A program made the translations under genes and the position numbers. A model generated the notes under the pieces. That model saw only the letters and a list, made by a program, of their open reading frames with translations, was not told the origin of the DNA and did not search any database. Below, piece by piece: positions 1 to 6,313 of a stretch of DNA of 21,201 nt. The number at the start of each line of letters is the position of its first letter. The first letter of the stretch is position 1. The stretch comes from a virus, in the IMG/VR virus record IMGVR_UViG_3300023198_001094, positions 1-21,201 of that record; one strand, written 5' to 3'.

Positions 1-437
1 CCTCTTGAAGCATTCTTGGCAGTCACTCCCATGTCATACGTCCGCGTAGGTGACGTGATACCAGAACCAGGAACCTTCCTGACTTTCCCGAGTCTCATCA
101 ACCCGGCAGCAGCTCTAACAGGACCGGCATAGGCATCTGCAGGCTCATCCAGTCCCAGCAGCGTGGCAAGCTTCAAAGCAGAATCTACAGGCTCTTGTAC
201 GAAATCCGGGGCATACTCCCTATACGTCATTTGAGCCTTCTCAAGCAGTCCTTGTGGCGCACTGATAGTTCCGCTAGGGGAAGCCTTCTCTCCTGTTATG
301 CGTTCTTTTATGGTAGCGAGCTCTTGAGCATCTGGACCGAAACTAAACAGGAGATCCGATAGCGCCGGAGGGAGACTGGGAAGACTATCCCGCCAGCTTT
401 TCTCTTCCATCACAGATTTATAAGGCTTCTCTGGCAT
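1..437 (-). CDS. Hypothetical phage protein, 3' end beyond window
   Basis: The ATG at 437 lies 1 bp after the stop of the terminase nuclease half, and the frame stays open for 145 codons to the left edge. The visible part begins MPEKPYKSVMEEKSW. It is Pro/Ala/Leu-rich with stretches such as DSLPSLPPALSDLLFSFGPD and LLGLDEPADAYAGPVRAA. I see no signal peptide, no clear membrane segment and no catalytic motif. In most tailed phages a portal gene follows terL, but nothing in these residues looks portal-like. It could be a large internal virion protein whose functional domain lies further downstream. It is co-oriented with, and almost certainly co-transcribed with, the packaging genes. Function is not recognised. 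Confidence 0.7.
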   Translation of the reverse strand, partial: MPEKPYKSVMEEKSWRDSLPSLPPALSDLLFSFGPDAQELATIKERITGEKASPSGTISAPQGLLEKAQMTYREYAPDFVQEPVDSALKLATLLGLDEPADAYAGPVRAAAGLMRLGKVRKVPGSGITSPTRTYDMGVTAKNASR

Positions 438-438
438 G

Positions 439-1194
439 CTATTGTCCCATCCAGCCACCTGACAGAGACTCGGTTGTTGCGAACCTTCTCAGGTGATCCA
501 ATTCTTCTGTGGGTTTCTCTTTAGGCGGTACCGGCTTGGCTCTCTCTAATCCAGACATCACCAGGTACCTCATACAGTCCATTAAATGGTCGTCTTTCTT
601 TACAATCTTGCCTTTATCATCCCGGGCGTAGAATCTCAGCTCTTCGAAGAAAGGTAGCAGACTCTGAAACACCTTCAGCCTGCCTTCGTTGAATGCGATC
701 CAGACTTTATAGATCCCAGCCTCAACCGATTTGTTCGGGAGCTCGATATCCAGGCCGTGATCATTCTTGTAAATATCAATCATCTTGCTGCCGTCTTTTT
801 GATTGACAGCGGCCGCATCACCTACGCCGGCTATCCACTCTCCTCGCGCCTTTATCGCCTTGGCGTGCGTCTCAGGCTCAGCCTGGCCGCGTTTGTAGCA
901 CGAATACAGATTAATCACGCCGGTATCAGGATCTTCGGCGCCCCAGATACAAGAAGTCCAATTCCACCCGACATCCAGAGCCCAGACTCTTTTATAGTGT
1001 TCAGGTATGGGAAAATCCGGAACAGTGATGGCAGACTCCTCTATAGGATAGATTAGCCCCGACCCAAGCGACGGTATCCCTTTGGACCGCGCCTCTCGCT
1101 GATACGGTGGCAGAGTCGCGAGTAGATCAGCCTTGTCCTTTGCGCTGAGGTGTGGAACCTCATCCCATGATACTTGAGCGAACCATTTGGACAT
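439..1194 (-). CDS. Terminase large subunit, C-terminal nuclease half (split gene)
   Basis: This is a 251-residue protein that carries only the RNase H-like nuclease of a phage terminase large subunit, the enzyme that cuts concatemeric DNA at the prohead portal. The start is KWFAQVSWDEVPHL (residues 3-16), a segment that in intact terminases follows the ATPase domain. Next come PPYQREARSKGIPSLGSG (29-46) and the first acidic motif ALDVGW with D74. A second acid is in VGDAAA (D126), followed by the typical VEAGIYKVW (158-165) and the last acidic cluster DDHLMD (201-206). I chose the ATG at 1194 because GGAAGG sits just upstream. A longer in-frame reading from 1395 is only a shadow of the preceding gene. 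The ATPase half lies 10 kb away at 11202-11969. The split leaves no evident loss of domain sequence. Confidence 0.93.
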   Translation of the reverse strand: MSKWFAQVSWDEVPHLSAKDKADLLATLPPYQREARSKGIPSLGSGLIYPIEESAITVPDFPIPEHYKRVWALDVGWNWTSCIWGAEDPDTGVINLYSCYKRGQAEPETHAKAIKARGEWIAGVGDAAAVNQKDGSKMIDIYKNDHGLDIELPNKSVEAGIYKVWIAFNEGRLKVFQSLLPFFEELRFYARDDKGKIVKKDDHLMDCMRYLVMSGLERAKPVPPKEKPTEELDHLRRFATTESLSGGWMGQ

Positions 1195-1195
1195 A

Positions 1196-1417
1196 TTATC
1201 CTTCCGCTGTGTCCAAACGAGAATCACCGTTAATGACTGTTGCCGACTTGGATTCTGATTCTTTGGTTTCCAGTGTCTGTCCAGGCTTTGCACCGTACTT
1301 GGTGGCCGTGGCATAAAAAACACTTTGTAATTTCTTCTCGTCCCACTTCGGGTGTTTCTTGCGAAGAGATTCCATAACCTCTTCACCCTTCCCACCGAAA
1401 TATCTCGATACAGGCAT
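1196..1417 (-). CDS. Small conserved-type phage protein (73 aa)
   Basis: A 73-residue protein that opens MPVSRYFGGKGEEVMESLRK. This resembles the short phage proteins of the form SRYFGG-KG-x-VM-x-SM that sit among structural genes. The middle section VFYATATKYGAKPGQ fits the same type. The tail is polar and ends GDSRLDTAEG. It ends 1 bp before the terminase nuclease half, whose SD lies inside its 3' end, so the two are likely translationally coupled. The start at 1417 has a purine-rich GAAAGAAG upstream. Function is unknown. The family likeness is from memory of phage genomes and was not searched. Confidence 0.8.
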   Translation of the reverse strand: MPVSRYFGGKGEEVMESLRKKHPKWDEKKLQSVFYATATKYGAKPGQTLETKESESKSATVINGDSRLDTAEG

Positions 1418-1418
1418 A

Positions 1419-1856
1419 TTATTTCTTCTTTCTTGGTTTCGGCATCAGTACACCGAATATCTGCGTCGTCAGCGCATCGTGTAAATACGCAAACGCCTCA
1501 TTAGATCCGCCCTTCACGTACGGTATACCTGCAAGATCCATGATAGCGAACGTGACGTGCAGGAATTCATGGGCTATGTACCCCATGTTCATCGTGGTCC
1601 ACTCAAATGATTCGAGTGTAACAACGAGGATGAGAGCACCATGATCATCGATTACCGGAACCACTCTCCCAAAGTAATCGCTGAAGTCTACTTTCGTAAG
1701 CATGTCAATAGCTTTTTGAGACAGGCTTAATCCGGTCCTGCGCTTTATTACCTTTGCAATATCCTTACCTTGCATTCCTATGCAAAGCACCACTCCGACC
1801 GGGTATACCGAGATATCCATGAAGTGGATAAGTGGGTTCTTGGTATTGTAGATCAC
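1419..1856 (-). CDS. Phage HExxH-type putative zinc protease-like protein
   Basis: A 145-residue protein with the zinc-binding motif HEFLH at residues 96-100, preceded by a hydrophobic strand and followed by EAFAYLHDALT (120-130). The Glu and the extra His there could serve as a third ligand. This arrangement is typical of small phage proteins annotated as HExxH metallopeptidase-like. The start shown is a GTG in a GTGA overlap with the preceding gene. An ATG at 1820 (MDISVYPV) is an alternative without a clear SD. It ends in a basic PKPRKKK tail. Activity is unproven: many phage members of this group have no known substrate. It lies among virion genes, so prohead or tail maturation is possible but not shown. 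Confidence 0.78.
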   Translation of the reverse strand: MIYNTKNPLIHFMDISVYPVGVVLCIGMQGKDIAKVIKRRTGLSLSQKAIDMLTKVDFSDYFGRVVPVIDDHGALILVVTLESFEWTTMNMGYIAHEFLHVTFAIMDLAGIPYVKGGSNEAFAYLHDALTTQIFGVLMPKPRKKK

Positions 1857-2212
1857 CTTCGTCCGCGTCTGCTTGGACGGGATTGGGTGCGACGGGCTGT
1901 CCCGGGACGCGATGGAGCCGAACGCTTCGCTACCGGTCTCGATCTCGCTGGTACTGTCCCTGTTGCCCTGAGAACTTTTTTGGCCGCACCACCGATTACA
2001 CTGCCCCTGGAAACAGGTTTACCTACGCGGGTGATAGGCTTTGCCGGGAGTTTCCTGATCCCTGGACCCAGACGTTGTTTAGGTACGCCAATGGTAACTC
2101 TTCCCTTTAGTCCTGGACCTTTGCCTGGTACCTTGCTGCCCTTTAGGGCTTTCGATGCTACACTCTTCACTGCTCTCCTCATTCGTTTACCTGCAAGTGC
2201 TGTTCCAATCAT
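1853..2212 (-). CDS. Highly basic Arg/Lys/Pro/Gly-rich small protein
   Basis: A 119-residue protein made almost entirely of Lys, Arg, Pro, Gly, Ala, Ser, Thr and Val, with very few acidic residues. Examples are KGPGLKGRVTIGVPKQRLGP and the C-terminal RRTQSRPSRRGRR. It has no signal peptide or membrane segment. The composition resembles the tails of linker histones or other nucleic-acid-condensing proteins. The ATG at 2212 follows GAGGATATT, a good SD. The stop overlaps the GTG start of the next gene by 4 bp. The opposite strand has open frames as well, but orientation, SD and operon packing favour this one. Role is inferred only: a packaged DNA-binding protein is possible. Confidence 0.7.
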   Translation of the reverse strand: MIGTALAGKRMRRAVKSVASKALKGSKVPGKGPGLKGRVTIGVPKQRLGPGIRKLPAKPITRVGKPVSRGSVIGGAAKKVLRATGTVPARSRPVAKRSAPSRPGTARRTQSRPSRRGRR

Positions 2213-2221
2213 AATATCCTC

Positions 2222-2497
2222 TTAGCTTTCGTAGGTGTCCAGACGGGAGCCGCCTGAATGATGTGATGTTTCTTTTCCCTCTTTCTGTACCGACTCGTTG
2301 GAAGGGAATAGTCCTTTGATATGGTTGCCGAGAGCTGCAGGGTTATTGAACACGGATTTCCTGCGGAGACTGTCGTAGTCCTGGTGACAGCCGCACGGCT
2401 CACCTTTTTCGCACTTACATTTGGGAGCCTTGTGCTGTACAATCACCATAAACCCACCGTCGTCAGCAGGCTCGATTTCAATTCTCTGAATTTTCAT
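2222..2497 (-). CDS. Small Cys-rich conserved-type phage protein (91 aa)
   Basis: A 91-residue protein. The N-terminal strand IQRIEIEPADDGGFMVIVQH, the later FNNPAALGNHIKGLF and the short length match a common class of tiny phage proteins found between structural genes. Between these parts lies a Cys cluster, CKCEKGEPCGCH (residues 27-38), that could bind a metal. The C-terminus GGSRLDTYES resembles the tail of the 73-residue protein at 1196-1417. The ATG at 2497 is preceded by GGAG. Function is unknown. Confidence 0.8.
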   Translation of the reverse strand: MKIQRIEIEPADDGGFMVIVQHKAPKCKCEKGEPCGCHQDYDSLRRKSVFNNPAALGNHIKGLFPSNESVQKEGKETSHHSGGSRLDTYES

Positions 2498-2513
2498 TTA
2501 CAGCTCCTTTGAT

Positions 2514-4115
2514 TTATTGTCCTCTTATCCGTAAGCTTGAAGCCGCTCCAACAGCAGGTGCGGCTGGAGTATATTCAAAAGCGCCCATCTCTGGAGCAGT
2601 TCCTAGAAGTACAACTGTGCCGGACGAGTCTTTGTAGAGCCAAACCTCATCATCCTCACTTCGGGTAATCCCTACCGATAGTGTTATCGTATCAGTGCCG
2701 TAATTTATGGAAGAGATCTGAGCCGTATTCCCTACAGTACCCACAGCAATCTGATCTGGATCAATACCAGCCCAACCGTCCTGAAAGAAACTGGCATCAT
2801 CCACAATAAGAGATGTGCCACTACCTGAATCACCCGCAGCTACCTCGGTTAAGTGTCCGCCTGTATTGATGGCAGGAGAGGCAGCTTGCAAGGTCCAGTC
2901 AGAGGCCGGATTCGTGAAGTCCGGATTGTCATTCAGAACCGCATTCGCTTCGTCTGATATGGGAGAAACCCATGTCCTTGTCCCTCCGGTCTGAAAAGCA
3001 AGATTATAGTCATGATCTGTATTAGTGCCGATTCCAAAACCAATATAGGGAGAACCGGACTGAGCATCATACATCAGGTTATTAAGTGCACTCGAATTCT
3101 CAGATTTGGCTAATGTAAAGGCGGATGTTCCAACCACCGCACTTGACACTAAGGTATTATTGTACATCTTGTACTTCTGCTGAGAACTTGCTGCGGTGCC
3201 GTCAGTCAGGTAGAAGCTACTACCTATATTATAGGTATTATTGTATCGAATGATAATATTTGTAAGCCCACCACAACTATCTGCTCCTATATTTATCAGG
3301 CCAAAGTGTACGTTGTAGTCCGGCACATCGTACATATAGTTATTCTCAATCAGTAGATAATCAGCCGCTTGAGCAGCAGGATTTGTACCTGTACAGTAAG
3401 ACTGAAAGCCATCTATATGTGTTCCTGAAGCTGGAGTACCATCATAACCAGAAGTCTCACTCTCAAGAGAGTCATGGAAGGTGTTATTTCTTAAAACATT
3501 ATACTCACCAAAGATATTCGTGAAGTCGGCTGTGTGTTGAATATCATTGCCTTCAATAAGAGCATTGTCACACCAACAGGCAATGCCGATAGAACGTCCA
3601 CCTGTATAGTCGGGAGAACCGGTGTTGGCATCGCCTATCCCGTTAAACGTATTGTCCTTCACATGAAGGTAGATAGTCTTCGCCCTACCGCTAAATTGAT
3701 TACCTCTAATTCCTCCCGCCGTGGTGTCAGTAAAGCTACAGTTCTGTATGGTATTATACTCTGAGGTCGAAACAGTAATACTCTCTAGGCTATCATCCGT
3801 CATGCCTGAATGAGTAAAGGCCAAACCGTCAATTACAATCCAATCCCGATAGCCGATATTGAAGTTTCTGACAACCGGAGATTGTCCCGGTTCCTTGATG
3901 AAAGAGATGGGACTACCATTTGTACCAGAGTTAGCTGGAGTCGGACGTTCATCATAAGTACCGTTGAAGATCCAACAGGTATCTCCAGCGACAGCAGCAG
4001 TGGCACAGCCCTGAATCGTAGTGTAATCTCCACCGCCAGCCGCAATCACGTCATACTCAGTTGCAAGTACCGGAACAGCGAATAAGAGCATCAGTGCGAG
4101 TAATAGTTTCTTCAT
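2514..4115 (-). CDS. Secreted right-handed beta-helix protein
   Basis: A 533-residue protein. The N-terminus MKKLLLALMLLFAVPVLA is a classic Sec signal peptide with a likely cleavage after VLA. After it comes DYTTIQGCATAAVAGDTCWI with GTYDERP, the usual opening of a parallel beta-helix (pectate-lyase or chondroitinase-B fold). Many short Asn/Ile-rich rungs follow, for example IENNYMYDV and IIRYNNTYNI. This fold is common in phage tailspikes and in polysaccharide lyases. No catalytic residues can be assigned by eye. It overlaps the stop of the previous gene as TAATG and is the last of three consecutive genes with signal peptides. It may be an exported polysaccharide-binding or degrading protein, or an appendage protein. 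Confidence 0.85.
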   Translation of the reverse strand: MKKLLLALMLLFAVPVLATEYDVIAAGGGDYTTIQGCATAAVAGDTCWIFNGTYDERPTPANSGTNGSPISFIKEPGQSPVVRNFNIGYRDWIVIDGLAFTHSGMTDDSLESITVSTSEYNTIQNCSFTDTTAGGIRGNQFSGRAKTIYLHVKDNTFNGIGDANTGSPDYTGGRSIGIACWCDNALIEGNDIQHTADFTNIFGEYNVLRNNTFHDSLESETSGYDGTPASGTHIDGFQSYCTGTNPAAQAADYLLIENNYMYDVPDYNVHFGLINIGADSCGGLTNIIIRYNNTYNIGSSFYLTDGTAASSQQKYKMYNNTLVSSAVVGTSAFTLAKSENSSALNNLMYDAQSGSPYIGFGIGTNTDHDYNLAFQTGGTRTWVSPISDEANAVLNDNPDFTNPASDWTLQAASPAINTGGHLTEVAAGDSGSGTSLIVDDASFFQDGWAGIDPDQIAVGTVGNTAQISSINYGTDTITLSVGITRSEDDEVWLYKDSSGTVVLLGTAPEMGAFEYTPAAPAVGAASSLRIRGQ

Positions 4116-4750
4116 TAATTGCCTACCCCCAAAAGTAATATTCCGGAATCACCACTTCCTCCAGCAGCAGCCTCATAAATAGCATAGAGTGATGTAGTAT
4201 AAACGCCGGATGTATTGGTTTCCCAATCAGGCTCCGTAGGCCAAGTGGAGTAGGTTACATCTGTCCTAAGAGATAGTCCACCCGTAGTGTCTGCGCTTAA
4301 CCTCATATCATTACTACCGGACTCACCTATCATCGCAAGCCAGTAATCAGTTCCGCCCGTTAGTTGGGGTTGAGTCCCGTAAGTATGATAATAAAGTGTA
4401 TAGGAACTGCCGTCGATTGTAACCTCAGTGGATTCTGAATTTTCAACCATATCCTCAGGACAGTCATTAACATTATCATCCGTGAATATAGCGAACTTTG
4501 CACCGAGAGTTCCTGTGGCAATTTCATACAGGTAAGCACCGATTTCCGTTATGTTATATGGTCCGCTTCCGGGCATGGTAAACCTCTCAGCCCTTGAGCG
4601 CATAACGGAACCAGTATCGGATATAAGCACATAATCAGCTCCAAACCGAGCATCGGGTCTTACTGTTAAAAATCCCTGTCCAGCAGCAGCCCACACCAGA
4701 ACTGCGAAACAGAGAATCAGTACTGCTGTGAGCAGTTTATTTCTGAACAT
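4115..4750 (-). CDS. Exported beta-rich protein of unknown function
   Basis: A 211-residue protein. Residues 1-22 (MFRNKLLTAVLILCFAVLVW) form a strong signal peptide, with a probable cleavage after WA. The mature part is beta-strand-like and rich in Gly, Ser, Thr and Tyr, with features such as ITEIGAYLYEIATGTLGAKF and GGTDYWLAMIG. The layout recalls beta-sandwich domains of extracellular or anchor-type proteins, but no named family is certain. It ends SGILLLGVGN. Its start overlaps the end of the upstream gene by 14 bp, so it belongs to the same message. No enzyme motif is visible. Confidence 0.8.
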   Translation of the reverse strand: MFRNKLLTAVLILCFAVLVWAAAGQGFLTVRPDARFGADYVLISDTGSVMRSRAERFTMPGSGPYNITEIGAYLYEIATGTLGAKFAIFTDDNVNDCPEDMVENSESTEVTIDGSSYTLYYHTYGTQPQLTGGTDYWLAMIGESGSNDMRLSADTTGGLSLRTDVTYSTWPTEPDWETNTSGVYTTSLYAIYEAAAGGSGDSGILLLGVGN

Positions 4751-5903
4751 AGGTTATCCACCCATCAACATTTGCAGTGCCGCCCTGTAGTAAGCAGAGA
4801 TCCTCATTTGCGGTGTTGGTCTGGAGATCATTAATTAGAAATCCGTTACCGTCAGCTGGTAGTGAGATCACGCCAGTAAGAAGACCCCGAGATGTTCCAC
4901 AGGTTGTACCGGTACCCTCAGCAAACTGCGCTGTTTCATCTGCGTCAGTGGCTAACATCCCACCACAGATATAAATCTTCTGACCGGCAACCTGCGCTAT
5001 TAATTCTGCAGTTGCCGCCTGATTTATTGGGAGTGTGATCTTAGGACTGTTAAGACATGGGTCATAAGCATTCGCTACAAGTGTAGCTTGATTAGCGTCC
5101 AGATGTAATGCACCAGCATCACCGGTCTCTATAACAGTGGGGGTTGTCTCAAAGATCCCACCTGTATAAACGGGATTATTGGTCTGGGCTGCATCAACGG
5201 CAACGTCGGTTACAAGATTGTCAACTGTCACATCTCCTATGTCCACACCTGAGTTGGCAGCAAGCTTTCCTATGGCGTTTGTACCGGCTGGTAGGGCAGC
5301 TACAATATCAACCTGCTGCTCAGAACCTGCTACTGTACCGAAGAGAACAGAAGTATCAGCATCTATTGTGGTTAGTAAAGCATTAGCAGCGTCCTGCTTG
5401 GCTTCAGTAGATCCGCCTGCTGCAGCAGCTATGGTAACTACACCGGGAGCCGGCCGCATGGAGAAATACATCCGTATAGTACCGGTAGCACCGGCGTCGG
5501 TCTGATTAGACCAAACTACAGTAAAGCGGCTATCGACTACACTGGCGAGTGTATCTGCATAAGCTATCTCTGTGTCGGCGGTGTCTCGATCAGTCAGGTT
5601 TCCGTCCATCATATCAAGACCGCTGGAGTTGTTGATCACCAGGTCATAATCATCTGTAGGAGCTGTGGCACCAGGATCAGTCATCACGGCGACGAGATAC
5701 CAACCGTCGATACTATTGTATAGATTCTGATCGAGTTGGGTACTGGTAACGGTACCTGCAGACGAGTCGCCCACCCATTTGAAATCTATAATGCGGGTGT
5801 CCTGGGTGCTCATGGCAGTGGTCTGCCTGACGGTATCGTCTGTCGCGAAAGCACTAGGCGTAAACAGCAACGCCATAATCAGTATTGCAAATAACTTTTT
5901 CAC
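4737..5903 (-). CDS. Exported phage appendage-like repeat protein
   Basis: A 388-residue protein starting with GTG at 5903 (SD AGGAG upstream). MKKLFAILIMALLFTPSAFA is a Sec signal peptide. The mature chain contains GGSTEAKQDAANALLTTID and LPAGTNAIGKLAAN followed by GVDIGDV. These are modules seen in phage baseplate, fibre and surface proteins, and the second is shared with the gene at 8440-9738. The C-terminal part holds several Cys residues (DPCLNSP, IYICGG, GTTCGTS, DLCLLQ) that could pair as disulfides after export. This fits the signal peptide. Exact role is unknown. Exported host-surface or adhesion function is an inference. Confidence 0.82.
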   Translation of the reverse strand: MKKLFAILIMALLFTPSAFATDDTVRQTTAMSTQDTRIIDFKWVGDSSAGTVTSTQLDQNLYNSIDGWYLVAVMTDPGATAPTDDYDLVINNSSGLDMMDGNLTDRDTADTEIAYADTLASVVDSRFTVVWSNQTDAGATGTIRMYFSMRPAPGVVTIAAAAGGSTEAKQDAANALLTTIDADTSVLFGTVAGSEQQVDIVAALPAGTNAIGKLAANSGVDIGDVTVDNLVTDVAVDAAQTNNPVYTGGIFETTPTVIETGDAGALHLDANQATLVANAYDPCLNSPKITLPINQAATAELIAQVAGQKIYICGGMLATDADETAQFAEGTGTTCGTSRGLLTGVISLPADGNGFLINDLQTNTANEDLCLLQGGTANVDGWITYVQK

Positions 5904-5904
5904 T

Positions 5905-6162
5905 TTACTTTTCTCCTTTTGGCGGGAGCGCCAACTCTATCGCCAATGATATATCTCGCCTATCTGATTTTGGGAATTGCTTAACAAGACGACCGTAGAC
6001 TTGGTGACGTTTCCACTCGCCTTCCTTGCTGTACGGATCGAACTGGTCTGTGAAAGACGACGCGGCTTTGATTATCAGTCTGATAGCCGGGGTAACAAAA
6101 AAGCACTCGATCCCGTAGCGTGTAAAGATCCATCGAGCTAGTTTAAGTAGGATATTCTTCAT
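5905..6162 (-). CDS. Small phage protein of unknown function (85 aa)
   Basis: An 85-residue protein opening MKNILLKLARWIFTRYGIE with a moderately hydrophobic stretch (VTPAIRLIIKAASSF). It ends in the amphipathic RRDISLAIELALPPKGEK. The combination of a xxxAxxRHQVYGRLVKQFP-like middle and a DISLAIELAL end is familiar from small phage proteins near tail-fibre genes. I cannot attach a function. GGAGG lies 9 bases before the ATG, overlapping the stop of the upstream 42-residue gene. The downstream GTG begins 1 bp after its stop. Confidence 0.8.
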   Translation of the reverse strand: MKNILLKLARWIFTRYGIECFFVTPAIRLIIKAASSFTDQFDPYSKEGEWKRHQVYGRLVKQFPKSDRRDISLAIELALPPKGEK

Positions 6163-6174
6163 TACTCTAACCTC

Positions 6175-6303
6175 CTATAACGGATACCAAAGACCACGCA
6201 TGGGTGTCATGATGGGATTACCTGTAGCAGCTTCTCCTCCAGCAGATTCAGGAAAGAACCTGGGAGCGAAGTACCGGCCTGCAAAATATCGTCTCGGGAA
6301 CAT
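6175..6303 (-). CDS. Tiny aromatic/Arg-rich phage protein (42 aa)
   Basis: A 42-residue protein that begins MFPRRYFAGRYFAPRFFPES and ends RGLWYPL. The [FY]-rich RYFAGRYFAPR pattern recurs in very short phage ORFs next to appendage genes. The ATG at 6303 has AGGAG at optimal distance. The stop TAG is part of the GGAGG of the next gene, so the two are coupled. Role is unknown. The sequence is too short for a domain. Confidence 0.8.
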   Translation of the reverse strand: MFPRRYFAGRYFAPRFFPESAGGEAATGNPIMTPMRGLWYPL

Positions 6304-6313
6304 ATGCTATCTC

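Noticed and set aside
439-1395. Long 318-residue reading of the terminase nuclease gene
   Set aside because: The added N-terminal part is a frame-shifted shadow of the 73-residue gene, and terminase-like sequence begins only at the ATG at 1194.
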